Positions 7,878 to 15,109 of a stretch of DNA of 64,000 nt are shown piece after piece. The DNA is from DAOUBF01 sp034432795. GTDB taxonomy: Bacteria > Chloroflexota > Anaerolineae > DSLN01. Where the stretch lies: contig DAOUBF010000013.1 in assembly GCA_034432795.1 (NCBI GenBank), positions 1 through 64,000 on the forward strand, given 5' to 3'. The notes under the pieces were generated by a model. It searched no databases. It was not told the origin of the DNA and was given only the letters and a program-made list of their open reading frames with translations. The position numbers and the translations under genes were made by a program. How positions within the stretch are numbered: the first letter of the stretch is position 1; the number at the start of each line of letters is the position of its first letter.

Positions 7878-7936
7878 AGGACGACGGAAGAGGTAAGACT
7901 GGGATTGTGGATCATAAAGAGGCGGAAGCGCGAACG

Positions 7937-8680
7937 ATGATTGAGCTAGAGAATGTCACCAAGGTGTATCGCATGGGTGCGGTGGACGTGTATGCCCTGC
8001 GCGGTGTTAACATGAAAGTAGACGCCGGCGAGATGGTCGCCATTATGGGGCCGTCGGGATCGGGCAAGAGCACGCTGATGAATATCATCGGCTGCCTGGA
8101 TCAGCCCACCGCTGGGACGTACCGGCTGGATGGCGTGGATGTGGGGAAGCTGGACGACGATGGCCTGGCGGCGATCCGCAACCGCAAGATCGGCTTTGTC
8201 TTCCAGAGCTTTAATCTGCTGCCGCGTATGTCGGCGCTGGATAACGTGGAGGTGCCGCTCATCTACGCGGGGGCACGCGACCGCAGGCAGCGGGCGCTGG
8301 CCGCGCTGGAGGCGGTGGGGCTGGCCGACCGCATCCACCACCGCCCCAGCGAACTCTCCGGCGGCCAGCAGCAGCGTGTGGCCATCGCCCGCGCCCTGGT
8401 CAACAACCCGGCCATCATCCTGGCCGATGAACCCACCGGCAACCTGGACTCCAAATCCGGCGCCGAGATCCTGGAGATCTTCAAGCGCCTGAACCGCGAA
8501 CGCGGCCTGACGGTCGTCATCGTCACCCACGACCCCAACATCGCGGCGCAGGCGCAACGCATCATCCGGCTGTTGGATGGGCAGGTGGTGGACGACGGAC
8601 GACGAACGACGAACGACGGGGATCACCTGTCGTCCGTCCCCCGTCCTTCGTCCCCCGTCTCTGTGGGAGGTGGGGCATGA
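7937..8680 (+). CDS. MacB/LolD-type ABC transporter ATP-binding protein
   Basis: A 247-residue ATPase with Walker A GPSGSGKST, Q-loop (FVFQSFNLLPRM), signature LSGGQQQR, Walker B ILADEPTGNLD and the switch His in VIVTHDP. These sequences match the MacB/LolD/FtsE group that energises FtsX-like permeases. ATG 7937 starts directly at the conserved MIELENVTKVY; a GTG at 7907 is possible. The conserved protein ends near LDGQVV; the last 31 residues (DDGRRTTNDGDHLSSVPRPS and on) are encoded by a dispersed repeat and are probably disordered. Its stop overlaps the permease start (ATGA), so the pair is coupled. Confidence 0.92.
   Translation: MIELENVTKVYRMGAVDVYALRGVNMKVDAGEMVAIMGPSGSGKSTLMNIIGCLDQPTAGTYRLDGVDVGKLDDDGLAAIRNRKIGFVFQSFNLLPRMSALDNVEVPLIYAGARDRRQRALAALEAVGLADRIHHRPSELSGGQQQRVAIARALVNNPAIILADEPTGNLDSKSGAEILEIFKRLNRERGLTVVIVTHDPNIAAQAQRIIRLLDGQVVDDGRRTTNDGDHLSSVPRPSSPVSVGGGA
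8591..8662. repeat. GACGACGGA-type dispersed repeat, copy 2, in the ATPase C-terminus
   Basis: GACGACGGACGACGAACGAC on the left is partly complementary to gtcgtccgtcccccgtccttcg on the right (split here: gtcgtccgtccc at 8629-8640). It is translated in frame as the non-conserved tail of the ABC ATPase and ends just before the permease ribosome-binding site GGGAGG. Confidence 0.7.
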
Positions 8681-9924
8681 AGCTGTGGGAGAGCATCCGG
8701 CTGGCCTGGCACAGCCTGGGCGCGAACAAACTGCGCTCGGCACTCACCACGCTGGGCATCATCATTGGCGTGGCGGCGGTCATCGCCCTGCTCTCGCTGG
8801 GGCGGGGCGTGCAGACCTCCATCACCAGCCAGATTCAGAGCATCGGCACGAACCTGCTGTATGTGCGCCCTGGGGCACAGACGCAAGGCGGCGTGCGCGC
8901 CGAGGTCGGGTCGGCGGTGACGCTGACACTGGATGACGCCCGCGCCCTGGCGGACCCGGCCAATGTGCCCTCGGCGGTGGCGGTCGCCCCACAGGTGAAC
9001 AGCTTTGGCCAGGTGGTGGCTTTGGGGCAGAACGTGCGCACGCAGGTCCTCGGCGTGACACCCGAATACGCCCAGGTGCGCAATTACCAGGTCCTGAGCG
9101 GTGAGTTCATCCAGGCCAGCCATGTGACGGCCCGCTCTGCCGTCGCCGTGCTCGGCTATACGACCGCCGCCAACCTCTTTGGGGAGCCGGAGAGCGCAGT
9201 GGGCCAGTCTATTCGCATCAACGGCCAGCCGTTCCGCGTCATCGGTGTGCTGGCCTCCAAAGGCACGATCGGCCCCTTCAGCCAGGATGACCTGGTCATG
9301 GTGCCGCTGACGACAGTGCAAACCCGTCTGTTCCGCGGCGCGAACGTGCGCGGCTCGGACTCGGTCTCGCTGATCAGCGTCCAGGTAGCCGATGCCTCCC
9401 TGATCAATCAGGCGACGCAGGAGATCGCCGAGACGCTGCGCCAGCGCCACCGCGTGTTATACGAGGATGATTTCACCATCAGCAGCCAGCAGGACGTGCT
9501 TAACACGGCCCTGCAGATCACCGGTGCGCTGACGCTGTTCCTGGGCGGTATCGCTGCGATCTCGCTCCTGGTGGGAGGTATCGGCATCATGAACATTATG
9601 CTGGTGACCGTCACCGAGCGCACGCGGGAGATCGGCATCCGCAAGGCGGTAGGAGCGCGCCGCCGTGACATCCTGGCGCAGTTCCTGATTGAGGCGGTCA
9701 TGCTCAGCGTGATGGGCGGTGTCCTGGGCATCGCTGTCGGCTGGGGTATCTCCCGCCTGCTGGGCAATATCCAACTGGGAACCACGGCGATCCAGCCGGA
9801 GGTGGGCTTAGATGCAGTGCTCATGGCAACGCTGTTCTCCATGGCCGTGGGCATCTTCTTCGGCATCTACCCGGCCAGCCGCGCCGCCGCGCTGAACCCA
9901 ATTGAGGCGCTGCGCTATGAGTGA
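8677..9924 (+). CDS. MacB/FtsX-type ABC transporter permease
   Basis: A 415-residue permease with the classic layout: an N-terminal membrane helix (LRSALTTLGIIIGVAAVIAL), a large extracytoplasmic MacB core domain (about 45-270), and three C-terminal helices (GALTLFLGGIAAISLLVGG, then FLIEAVMLSVMGGVLGIAVG, then AVLMATLFSMAVGIFFGIYP). The segments GGIGIMNIMLVTVTERTREI and GIRKAVGARRRDI are typical of the family. MacB pumps use mechanotransmission to expel peptides, lipids or macrolides from the outer side of the membrane. With the adaptor and ATPase it forms a three-gene efflux unit; the cargo cannot be read from sequence. Confidence 0.93.
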   Translation: MKLWESIRLAWHSLGANKLRSALTTLGIIIGVAAVIALLSLGRGVQTSITSQIQSIGTNLLYVRPGAQTQGGVRAEVGSAVTLTLDDARALADPANVPSAVAVAPQVNSFGQVVALGQNVRTQVLGVTPEYAQVRNYQVLSGEFIQASHVTARSAVAVLGYTTAANLFGEPESAVGQSIRINGQPFRVIGVLASKGTIGPFSQDDLVMVPLTTVQTRLFRGANVRGSDSVSLISVQVADASLINQATQEIAETLRQRHRVLYEDDFTISSQQDVLNTALQITGALTLFLGGIAAISLLVGGIGIMNIMLVTVTERTREIGIRKAVGARRRDILAQFLIEAVMLSVMGGVLGIAVGWGISRLLGNIQLGTTAIQPEVGLDAVLMATLFSMAVGIFFGIYPASRAAALNPIEALRYE

Positions 9925-9996
9925 GGTTCCCCATCTCATGCACCCTAACCACAAGGCTAATCCGTCAGGTCCTTTTCACGGGAGGGGATAAGGCAC

Positions 9997-10455
9997 ATGG
10001 CACATAGAACGCTTTGGGGGATTGTCGGGCTTGTCCTGGTGATCGCTGTCGGGGCAGGTGGGTTTTTCCTGGGCGTGCGTTATGAAAGCGCGCAGGCCGC
10101 CGCTGCCGCCGCCGAACGCGCTCAGTTCCTACAGCAACGGCTTGGTGCGCAAGGACAGGGAGGAGGCTTCTTTGGCGGCGCCGCCGGGGGCAATTTTGGC
10201 GGTGGCGCTGGCGGAGGTAACTTCGGCGGCGCACGCGGCACGATAGAGAGCGTGAATGGGGATACCGTCGTCGTCAACGGCCCGCAAGGGCCTGTCACCA
10301 TCCACCTTTCCGCAGAGGCGCGCATCTTCAAGTCGGTTGAGGGCAGCAAAGACGATCTGAAGGCAGGCGAGAATGTCACCATCACCGGCCAGCGTAACCC
10401 CGACGGCAGCATCAATGCGACGGCGGTGATCCTCCAGCCCAGTCTAGGGCGGTGA
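9997..10455 (+). CDS. small secreted Gly-rich protein with DUF5666-like domain
   Basis: A 152-residue protein with an N-terminal membrane or signal segment (LWGIVGLVLVIAVGAGGFFL), a Gly/Phe/Asn-rich linker (about residues 50-80, GGGAGGGNFGGARG) and a small C-terminal beta domain, GTIESVNGDTVVVNGPQGPV then VTITGQRNPDGSINATAVIL. That domain resembles DUF5666 in pattern (repeated 'GTIESVDGNTLTVT'-like strands). It lies 72 bases after the permease, preceded by GGGAGG, and is probably the last gene of the efflux operon. A role as an accessory of the pump is inference from position only. Confidence 0.65.
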   Translation: MAHRTLWGIVGLVLVIAVGAGGFFLGVRYESAQAAAAAAERAQFLQQRLGAQGQGGGFFGGAAGGNFGGGAGGGNFGGARGTIESVNGDTVVVNGPQGPVTIHLSAEARIFKSVEGSKDDLKAGENVTITGQRNPDGSINATAVILQPSLGR

Positions 10456-10459
10456 TACG

Positions 10460-10500
10460 CCCTCTCCCCCGTGTTGGGGGAGGGCTGGGGAGGGGGTGAT
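10460..10500. repeat. GC-rich CCCTCCCC-type dispersed repeat, copy 1
   Basis: CCCTCTCCCCC (10460-10470) and GGGGGAGGGC (10476-10485) around gtgtt make a short stem, followed by tggggagggggtgat. It starts 4 bases after the stop of the Gly-rich protein and belongs to the family seen at 18105, 36870, 39433, 40966, 47088 and 47365. It may reduce read-through but lacks a T-run. Confidence 0.6.
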
Positions 10501-10510
10501 TCTGCCCCCC

Positions 10511-10539
10511 TTGTCTTGAGCCAGCATCCCTGCTATAGT
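10511..10539 (+). promoter_or_regulatory. sigma-70-type promoter of the glycosyltransferase-yraN-miaA genes
   Basis: TTGTCT (10511-10516), a 17-base spacer and TATAGT (10534-10539). The predicted start near 10546 lies inside the long inverted repeat that immediately follows. Confidence 0.7.
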
Positions 10540-10585
10540 TAGCGGTCAGCTTCAGCAGGCGACAGACGGCTGAAGCTGACCGCTA
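10540..10585 (+). promoter_or_regulatory. 17-bp-arm perfect inverted repeat between promoter and start codon
   Basis: TAGCGGTCAGCTTCAGC (10540-10556) and GCTGAAGCTGACCGCTA (10569-10585) are exact reverse complements separated by 12 bases. The left arm directly follows the -10 box, and the right arm ends in the A of the first possible ATG (10585). No Shine-Dalgarno sequence is visible. As DNA it is a plausible operator over the transcription start; as RNA a hairpin would hold the translation start. Confidence 0.75.
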
Positions 10586-10593
10586 TGTGCGCT

Positions 10594-11790
10594 ATGCGTA
10601 TCGGGATGCTCACGGACGCCTACAAACCGGTCACCAACGGCGTGACCAATTCCATCGCGCTGCACAAGCGCCAGTTGGAGACCGCCGGGCACACGGTGAT
10701 AGTCTTCACCTGGGGCAGCCCCCAGCCAGAGGACGCCGCCGAAGGCATCATCCGTTCGCCCGCCCTGCCCATCTCAGACACGGGCTACCACATCAGCCTG
10801 CGCTATTCCGACGTGGCCCGGCAGCAATTACAGACGATGGACCTGCTCCACGTCCATCATCCCTTCGTCAGCGGGCGGCTGGCCCTGCGCTACGGCAAAG
10901 CCTGGGGTTTACCTATCGTTTACACCAACCATACGCGCTACGACCTGTATGCGCAGCACTACCTGCCGCCGCTCTCCGACGCCCTGGCCGAGATGCTCCT
11001 GCGCTCCTATATGCCTGGCTTTACCGCCCAATGCGACCTGGTCGTGGCCCCCTCCCCTGGCCTGGCGGCTGTCCTCCGCGATCTGGGTGTGACGACGCCT
11101 ATCACCATCATCCCCAACGGGATCGATCTGGCCTCTTTCCGCACGCCGGCCCAACCGCGCTGGCGCACCGACTTCGGCTGGCCAGCGGAGGCCCGCGTGC
11201 TCATCTACACCGGGCGGCTCAGCCCGGAGAAAAACCTGGACCTCCTGCTGCGAGCCTTCGCCGCCGCGCAGACCGCTCTGCCGGAACTGCGCCTGCTCCT
11301 GGTGGGCGATGGGCCGGAGGCGCCCCGGCTGCGCCAACAGGTGGCCCAGATGGGCCTGCACCCGCTTGTCCACTTCGCCGGGCTGCGGCCCTACGAGGAG
11401 GTGCCGGGCTACCTGGCCGCTGCCGATGCCTTCATCACCGCCTCTGTCACCGAGGTCCATCCCCTCTCGGTGGTGGAGGCGTTGGCGGCGGGCCTGCCGG
11501 TGATCGGGGTGAATGCGCCCGGCGTCAATGACCTGATTGCGCATGGGTACAACGGGCTGTTGGCGCTGGAGGACGCGGCCTCGCTGGCGGCGCACATTGT
11601 CCGCCTGATGGCGGATGAGGGCCTGCGGGCGCGGCTGGCTGCCGGGGCGCGGGCCACCAGCGAACGCTATAGCATTGAGCGCACTACAGCGGAGTATCTG
11701 CGCCACTATGAAGCGCTGGTGGCGGTGCGGACGACGGACCCCCAGCGGTCGTCTGTTGTCCATCGTCCCTCGTCGCCAAAAGGCCCATGA
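10594..11790 (+). CDS. GT4-family glycosyltransferase, glycolipid-synthase-like
   Basis: A 398-residue GT-B fold enzyme. The N-terminal acceptor domain begins RIGMLTDAYKPVTNGVTNSI, and the donor domain has IYTGRLSPEKNLDLLLRAF, LLLVGDGPEAPRLR and the E-x7-E signature EVHPLSVVEALAAGLPVIG. These features match family 4 enzymes that glucosylate diacylglycerol or phosphatidylinositol at the cytosolic membrane face; the precise acceptor is not certain. ATG 10594 is preferred to ATG 10585, which lies in the inverted repeat. The last 20 residues (RTTDPQRSSVVHRPSSP) come from a dispersed repeat. The stop overlaps yraN (ATGA). Confidence 0.85.
   Translation: MRIGMLTDAYKPVTNGVTNSIALHKRQLETAGHTVIVFTWGSPQPEDAAEGIIRSPALPISDTGYHISLRYSDVARQQLQTMDLLHVHHPFVSGRLALRYGKAWGLPIVYTNHTRYDLYAQHYLPPLSDALAEMLLRSYMPGFTAQCDLVVAPSPGLAAVLRDLGVTTPITIIPNGIDLASFRTPAQPRWRTDFGWPAEARVLIYTGRLSPEKNLDLLLRAFAAAQTALPELRLLLVGDGPEAPRLRQQVAQMGLHPLVHFAGLRPYEEVPGYLAAADAFITASVTEVHPLSVVEALAAGLPVIGVNAPGVNDLIAHGYNGLLALEDAASLAAHIVRLMADEGLRARLAAGARATSERYSIERTTAEYLRHYEALVAVRTTDPQRSSVVHRPSSPKGP
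11728..11777. repeat. GACGACGGA-type dispersed repeat, copy 3, in the glycosyltransferase C-terminus
   Basis: GGACGACGGACCCCCAGCGG on the left and GTCGTCTGTTGTCCATCGTC on the right, read in frame as the protein's last residues. Confidence 0.65.
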
Positions 11791-12155
11791 CCCACACGCG
11801 CCAACGCCTGGGCTGGCGCGGCGAGCGCCTGGCCGAACGTTATCTGGCCGGTCACGGCCTGACCATCCTGGAGCGCAACTACCGCTGCGCCGCCGGTGAA
11901 GCCGACCTGATTGCCCAGGATGGCGACACCCTCGTCTTTGTAGAGGTGCGCACGCGGCGTGGCCAGGACTACGGCTCGCCGGAAGAGTCCATCACCGCCC
12001 GCAAGCAGGCCCACCTGCTTGCCGTGGCCCAGGCTTACCTGGCCGAACGCGGCCTGAGCGACATCGCCTGGCGCATTGATGTCGTCGCTGTGGCCTTGTC
12101 GGTGCGGGGGGAACTGTTGCGTGTGGAGCACATTGAGAATGCCGTTGAGGGATGA
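11787..12155 (+). CDS. yraN: YraN/UPF0102 endonuclease-fold protein
   Basis: A 122-residue protein of normal family length. It has the RecB/Hjc-like nuclease core: GERLAERYLAGHGLTILERN, then AAGEADLIAQDGDTLVFVEV with the conserved E-D...E-V pattern, then RTRRGQ. The family has a PD-(D/E)XK restriction-nuclease fold, but its biological role is poorly defined. It is coupled to the glycosyltransferase (ATGA) and overlaps the miaA start by 17 bases. Confidence 0.88.
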   Translation: MTHTRQRLGWRGERLAERYLAGHGLTILERNYRCAAGEADLIAQDGDTLVFVEVRTRRGQDYGSPEESITARKQAHLLAVAQAYLAERGLSDIAWRIDVVAVALSVRGELLRVEHIENAVEG

Positions 12156-13110
12156 CGACGGACGGCAGACGGCAGGCGGCAGACGACAGCCCGTCGTGGC
12201 AATCGTGGGCCCCACCGCCGTGGGCAAGACCGCGCTGTCGTTGCGGCTGGCCGAGGCCCTGGGTGGGGAGATCATCTCCGCCGATTCGCGTCTGGTGTTC
12301 CGACGCCTGGACATCGGCACGGCCAAGCCGACGCCGGAGGAGCGGGCGCGCGTCCCCCATCACCTGATTGACATCCTGGACCCCGACGAAACGCTGGGCC
12401 TGGCGCAATACCAGGCCCTGGCGTATGCGGCCATAGAGGACATCCAGACGCGGGGAAAGCTGCCCATTCTCGTGGGTGGCACCGGCCAGTACGTGCGCGC
12501 CGTGCTGGAGGGCTGGCGCGTGCCAGAGGCGCCGCCCCACCCCAGGCTGCGCGCGCTCCTGACCGCCGCGATGACAGGCCAGATCGCGCTTGCCCCCGAC
12601 CCCTGGCGCTGGCTGACGGCGCTTGACCCGGAGGCCGCCGGCTGGATTGACCCCCGCAACGTGCGCCGGGTGGTGCGCGCGCTGGAGGTCACGCTGACGA
12701 CAGGCCGCCCCTTCTCCGCCCTGCGCCGCCGCCAGCCGCCGCCTTACGCTATTCTGCAGATCGGCCTGACCTTGCCCCGCGCTGTGCTCTACGCCCGCGC
12801 CGACGCCCGCATTGACGCCATGATCGCCGCCGGCTGGCCTGAGGAGGTGCGCCGCCTGTTGGCCCAGGGCTACAATCCCAGCCTGCCTTCCATGTCCAGC
12901 CTGGGCTACCGCGAGATGGCGCGCTACGTTCGGGGGGAGATTGACCTGGCCGAAGCCGTCCGGCTGATCCGCCGGGCCACGCGGCGCTTTATCCGCCACC
13001 AGGCCAACTGGTTCCGCCTCTCCGACCCGCGCATCCATTGGTTTGATATGCAGGAAGAGCGCACGGAGGAGATCATCCAGTTCGTGAGGGAGTGGCTGGC
13101 CTCTGTGTAG
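12139..13110 (+). CDS. miaA: tRNA dimethylallyltransferase MiaA
   Basis: A 323-residue enzyme that attaches a dimethylallyl group from DMAPP to N6 of A37 in tRNAs reading U-starting codons. Motifs: P-loop IVGPTAVGKTALSLRLAEAL, SADSRLVFRRLDIGTAKPT, HHLIDILDP, and the IL-VGGTGQYVRAVL segment. It thereby consumes the isoprenoid made by genes like those at 1064-2056. ATG 12139 gives 16 residues before the P-loop, mostly encoded by a dispersed repeat (DDDGRQTAGGRRQ); family members normally begin just before the P-loop. An upstream start at 12076 would lie within yraN. Confidence 0.92.
   Translation: MPLRDDDGRQTAGGRRQPVVAIVGPTAVGKTALSLRLAEALGGEIISADSRLVFRRLDIGTAKPTPEERARVPHHLIDILDPDETLGLAQYQALAYAAIEDIQTRGKLPILVGGTGQYVRAVLEGWRVPEAPPHPRLRALLTAAMTGQIALAPDPWRWLTALDPEAAGWIDPRNVRRVVRALEVTLTTGRPFSALRRRQPPPYAILQIGLTLPRAVLYARADARIDAMIAAGWPEEVRRLLAQGYNPSLPSMSSLGYREMARYVRGEIDLAEAVRLIRRATRRFIRHQANWFRLSDPRIHWFDMQEERTEEIIQFVREWLASV
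12150..12198. repeat. GACGACGGA-type dispersed repeat, copy 4, in the miaA N-terminus
   Basis: GGATGACGACGGACGGCAGA, then GGCAGGCGGCAGACGACAGC ending in cccgtcgtgg. It is translated as the residues between the MiaA start codon and the conserved P-loop strand. Confidence 0.65.
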
Positions 13111-13131
13111 GAACGACGCGCCGTGTCGCCT

Positions 13132-14616
13132 CTACTGCAACCGACGCAGAGCGAAGCCGAAGGTGCTGCCCTGGCCTTCGCTGCTCTTCGCCCAAACCGT
13201 CCCCCCGTGGGCCTCAATCACGTCCTTGACCAGCGCCAGGCCCAGGCCCAGGCCGCCGTAGCGCCGTGTGGTGGAGCCATCCACCTGATAAAAACGCTCC
13301 CAGATACGCTCCAGCTTATCGGCGGGGATGCCGATACCGGTATCGGTGACCTCTACGGTGACCATATCTTCCTTGCGGTTGAGACGAACCGCGATGCGCC
13401 CGCCGGACAGGCTGAACTTGATCGCGTTGTCCAGCAAGCAATCCAGCGCCTGGGTCAATTGCTCGGCGTTTCCTTCCACCAGCACGTCCTCATCCGGCAA
13501 ATCCAGCTCCAGCACCAGGCCCGCCTGCTTGGCCGCATCCAGGCGCAGGGCCACCGCCCGACGCACCAATTCGGATAGCGACAGGCGTTCAATCGGCAGC
13601 CCGCTCAGGCGCAGCCCATACAGCGTGGTGATCCGATCCACAATGGCGACAATCTCCTCGGTGCGGCGCTCCAGGGTCTTCAGGGCTTCGTAGACTGTGC
13701 CAGTCACTTCGCCCAGCGCTCCCTCCAACAGCAGGCCCAGATATCCTTTAATGATGGTCAGGGGCATACGCAACTCATGCGAAATATTCTGGATCATCTG
13801 GTCCTTGAGCCGGGCGACCTCCTCAAGCTGCATCCGGGCGCGCATCTGCTCGGTGATGTCACGCGCAATCCCCTCAATAGCCACAATGTTACCCGCCTCA
13901 TCGCGTACAGGCACAATGCGATGGTCCGTCCAGAGCACCGTCCCGTCCTTGCGAATCCAGCGCAGAGTGAACGAGGTGTTGCCCCCCACCGGCGCCTGCA
14001 TGAGGGCCTCCAGAAGTGGACGATCATCGGGGTGGACCAGCTTGAAGCTCAGGTCCGGATCGGCATAGTGCTCTTCGGGCGTGTAGCCGGTCATGGCTGT
14101 GGCAGCGGGGCTGACGTACTCAAAGCCCCGTGTGGGGACAAAGCGGTAACGGTAGATCAGGTCTACTGCGTTCTCGGCCAGGCGGCGAAAGCGCGCCTCG
14201 CTCTCGCGCAAAGCCGCCTCCGCCCGCCGCGCCTCCTCGCGCAACTGGCGTTGCTTGATGGCCTGCGTCACCGCCGGCCCCAGGCGGGCCAGCCGGTCCT
14301 TGAGCAGATAGTCGGCGGCGCCCTGCTTCATGCATTCCACTGCCACCTCCTCGCTGATGCTGCCGGTGATGACGATGAAGGGGATATCCAGACCGCACTT
14401 CTGCAGCAGGTGCAGGGCGCGCAGGGCATCAAACTGCGGCAGGGTATAATCTGCCAGGATGACATCCAGGGTTGGAACGAGATGGGCCAGATAGTCCTGT
14501 TCCGTCTCCACCCGCCACCAGCGGGGCTTGAACCCGGCCCGACGCAACTCATGCAGCATCAATTCAGCGTCGGCCTCCCGGTCCTCCAGGATCAGGACGG
14601 ATAAAGGTGTGGCCAT
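13132..14616 (-). CDS. receiver-PAS-histidine kinase
   Basis: A 494-residue soluble hybrid protein. Residues 1-125 are a receiver (VLILEDREADAEL with phospho-acceptor Asp in VILADYTLPQF and Lys in ADYLLKDRLARLG), about 150-265 a PAS/PAC domain (RFRRLAENAVDLIYRYRFVP), then a HisKA domain with the phosphorylated His in QNISHELRMPLTIIKGY and an HATPase (LLDNAIKFSLSGGRIAVR, TGIGIPADKLERIWERF, YGGLGLGLALVK). There is no membrane segment, so it probably receives its signal through the receiver or PAS. It is the last of three same-strand signalling genes, 49 bases after the stand-alone receiver. Confidence 0.9.
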   Translation of the reverse strand: MATPLSVLILEDREADAELMLHELRRAGFKPRWWRVETEQDYLAHLVPTLDVILADYTLPQFDALRALHLLQKCGLDIPFIVITGSISEEVAVECMKQGAADYLLKDRLARLGPAVTQAIKQRQLREEARRAEAALRESEARFRRLAENAVDLIYRYRFVPTRGFEYVSPAATAMTGYTPEEHYADPDLSFKLVHPDDRPLLEALMQAPVGGNTSFTLRWIRKDGTVLWTDHRIVPVRDEAGNIVAIEGIARDITEQMRARMQLEEVARLKDQMIQNISHELRMPLTIIKGYLGLLLEGALGEVTGTVYEALKTLERRTEEIVAIVDRITTLYGLRLSGLPIERLSLSELVRRAVALRLDAAKQAGLVLELDLPDEDVLVEGNAEQLTQALDCLLDNAIKFSLSGGRIAVRLNRKEDMVTVEVTDTGIGIPADKLERIWERFYQVDGSTTRRYGGLGLGLALVKDVIEAHGGTVWAKSSEGQGSTFGFALRRLQ

Positions 14617-14665
14617 CAGGACCTCCCAGGTTAAGCGCGTCCAGGCCGAGGGCTTTATCTCCCGC

Positions 14666-15109
14666 CTACAACACTGGGGGCTGGTTAAGCAGCAGCCAAT
14701 ATAGCCCCAGGTGACGCACAGCTTCAGCGAACTGCTGGAAATCCACCGGTTTCACGATGTAGCTATTCGCTCCCAACTCATAGCTCCGGGCGATGTCTGG
14801 CTCCTCCCGTGAGGAGGTGAGCACGACCACCGGGATCGTGCGGGTGTGCGGGTCGCTCTTGATGCGCTCCAGAACCTCCAGCCCATCCACCAGTGGCAGC
14901 TTGAGGTCAAGCAGAATCACCTTGGGGTGGTCCTCCAACCGACGTCCGGCGTAAGCGCCGCTGCCGAAAATGAAATCCAATGCCTCGGCCCCATCGCGTA
15001 CGACATGAATGCGGTTGGCCAGGTTGTGCTTCTTCAAGGCGTGTAGGGTCAATTCCACGTCGTTAGGATTGTCCTCCACCAGGAGGATCTCCACCGGCTG
15101 TTCTGTCAT
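14666..15109 (-). CDS. single-domain response regulator, Rcp1-like
   Basis: A 147-residue receiver with no output domain. The acidic pair sits in EILLVEDNPNDVELTLHAL, the phospho-acceptor Asp in VILLDLKLPLVDGLEVL, the Thr/Ser switch in VVVLTSSRE, and the Lys in YIVKPVDFQQF. The long beta4 region and DFIFGSGAYAGR segment match Rcp1-type regulators that pair with bacteriophytochrome-like kinases. The gene starts inside the 3' end of the 911-residue kinase (47-base overlap), so it is probably that kinase's partner and may pass phosphate to the receiver-kinase at 13132. Confidence 0.9.
   Translation of the reverse strand: MTEQPVEILLVEDNPNDVELTLHALKKHNLANRIHVVRDGAEALDFIFGSGAYAGRRLEDHPKVILLDLKLPLVDGLEVLERIKSDPHTRTIPVVVLTSSREEPDIARSYELGANSYIVKPVDFQQFAEAVRHLGLYWLLLNQPPVL

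Noticed and set aside
7861..7890. GAGGACGACGGAAGAGG after the adaptor gene considered as a repeat copy
   Set aside because: Only one short end is present, with no complementary partner.
11992..13038. 348-codon minus-strand frame across miaA
   Set aside because: It is opposite a complete MiaA; the composition (Gly/Gln/His-rich) is typical of shadow frames.
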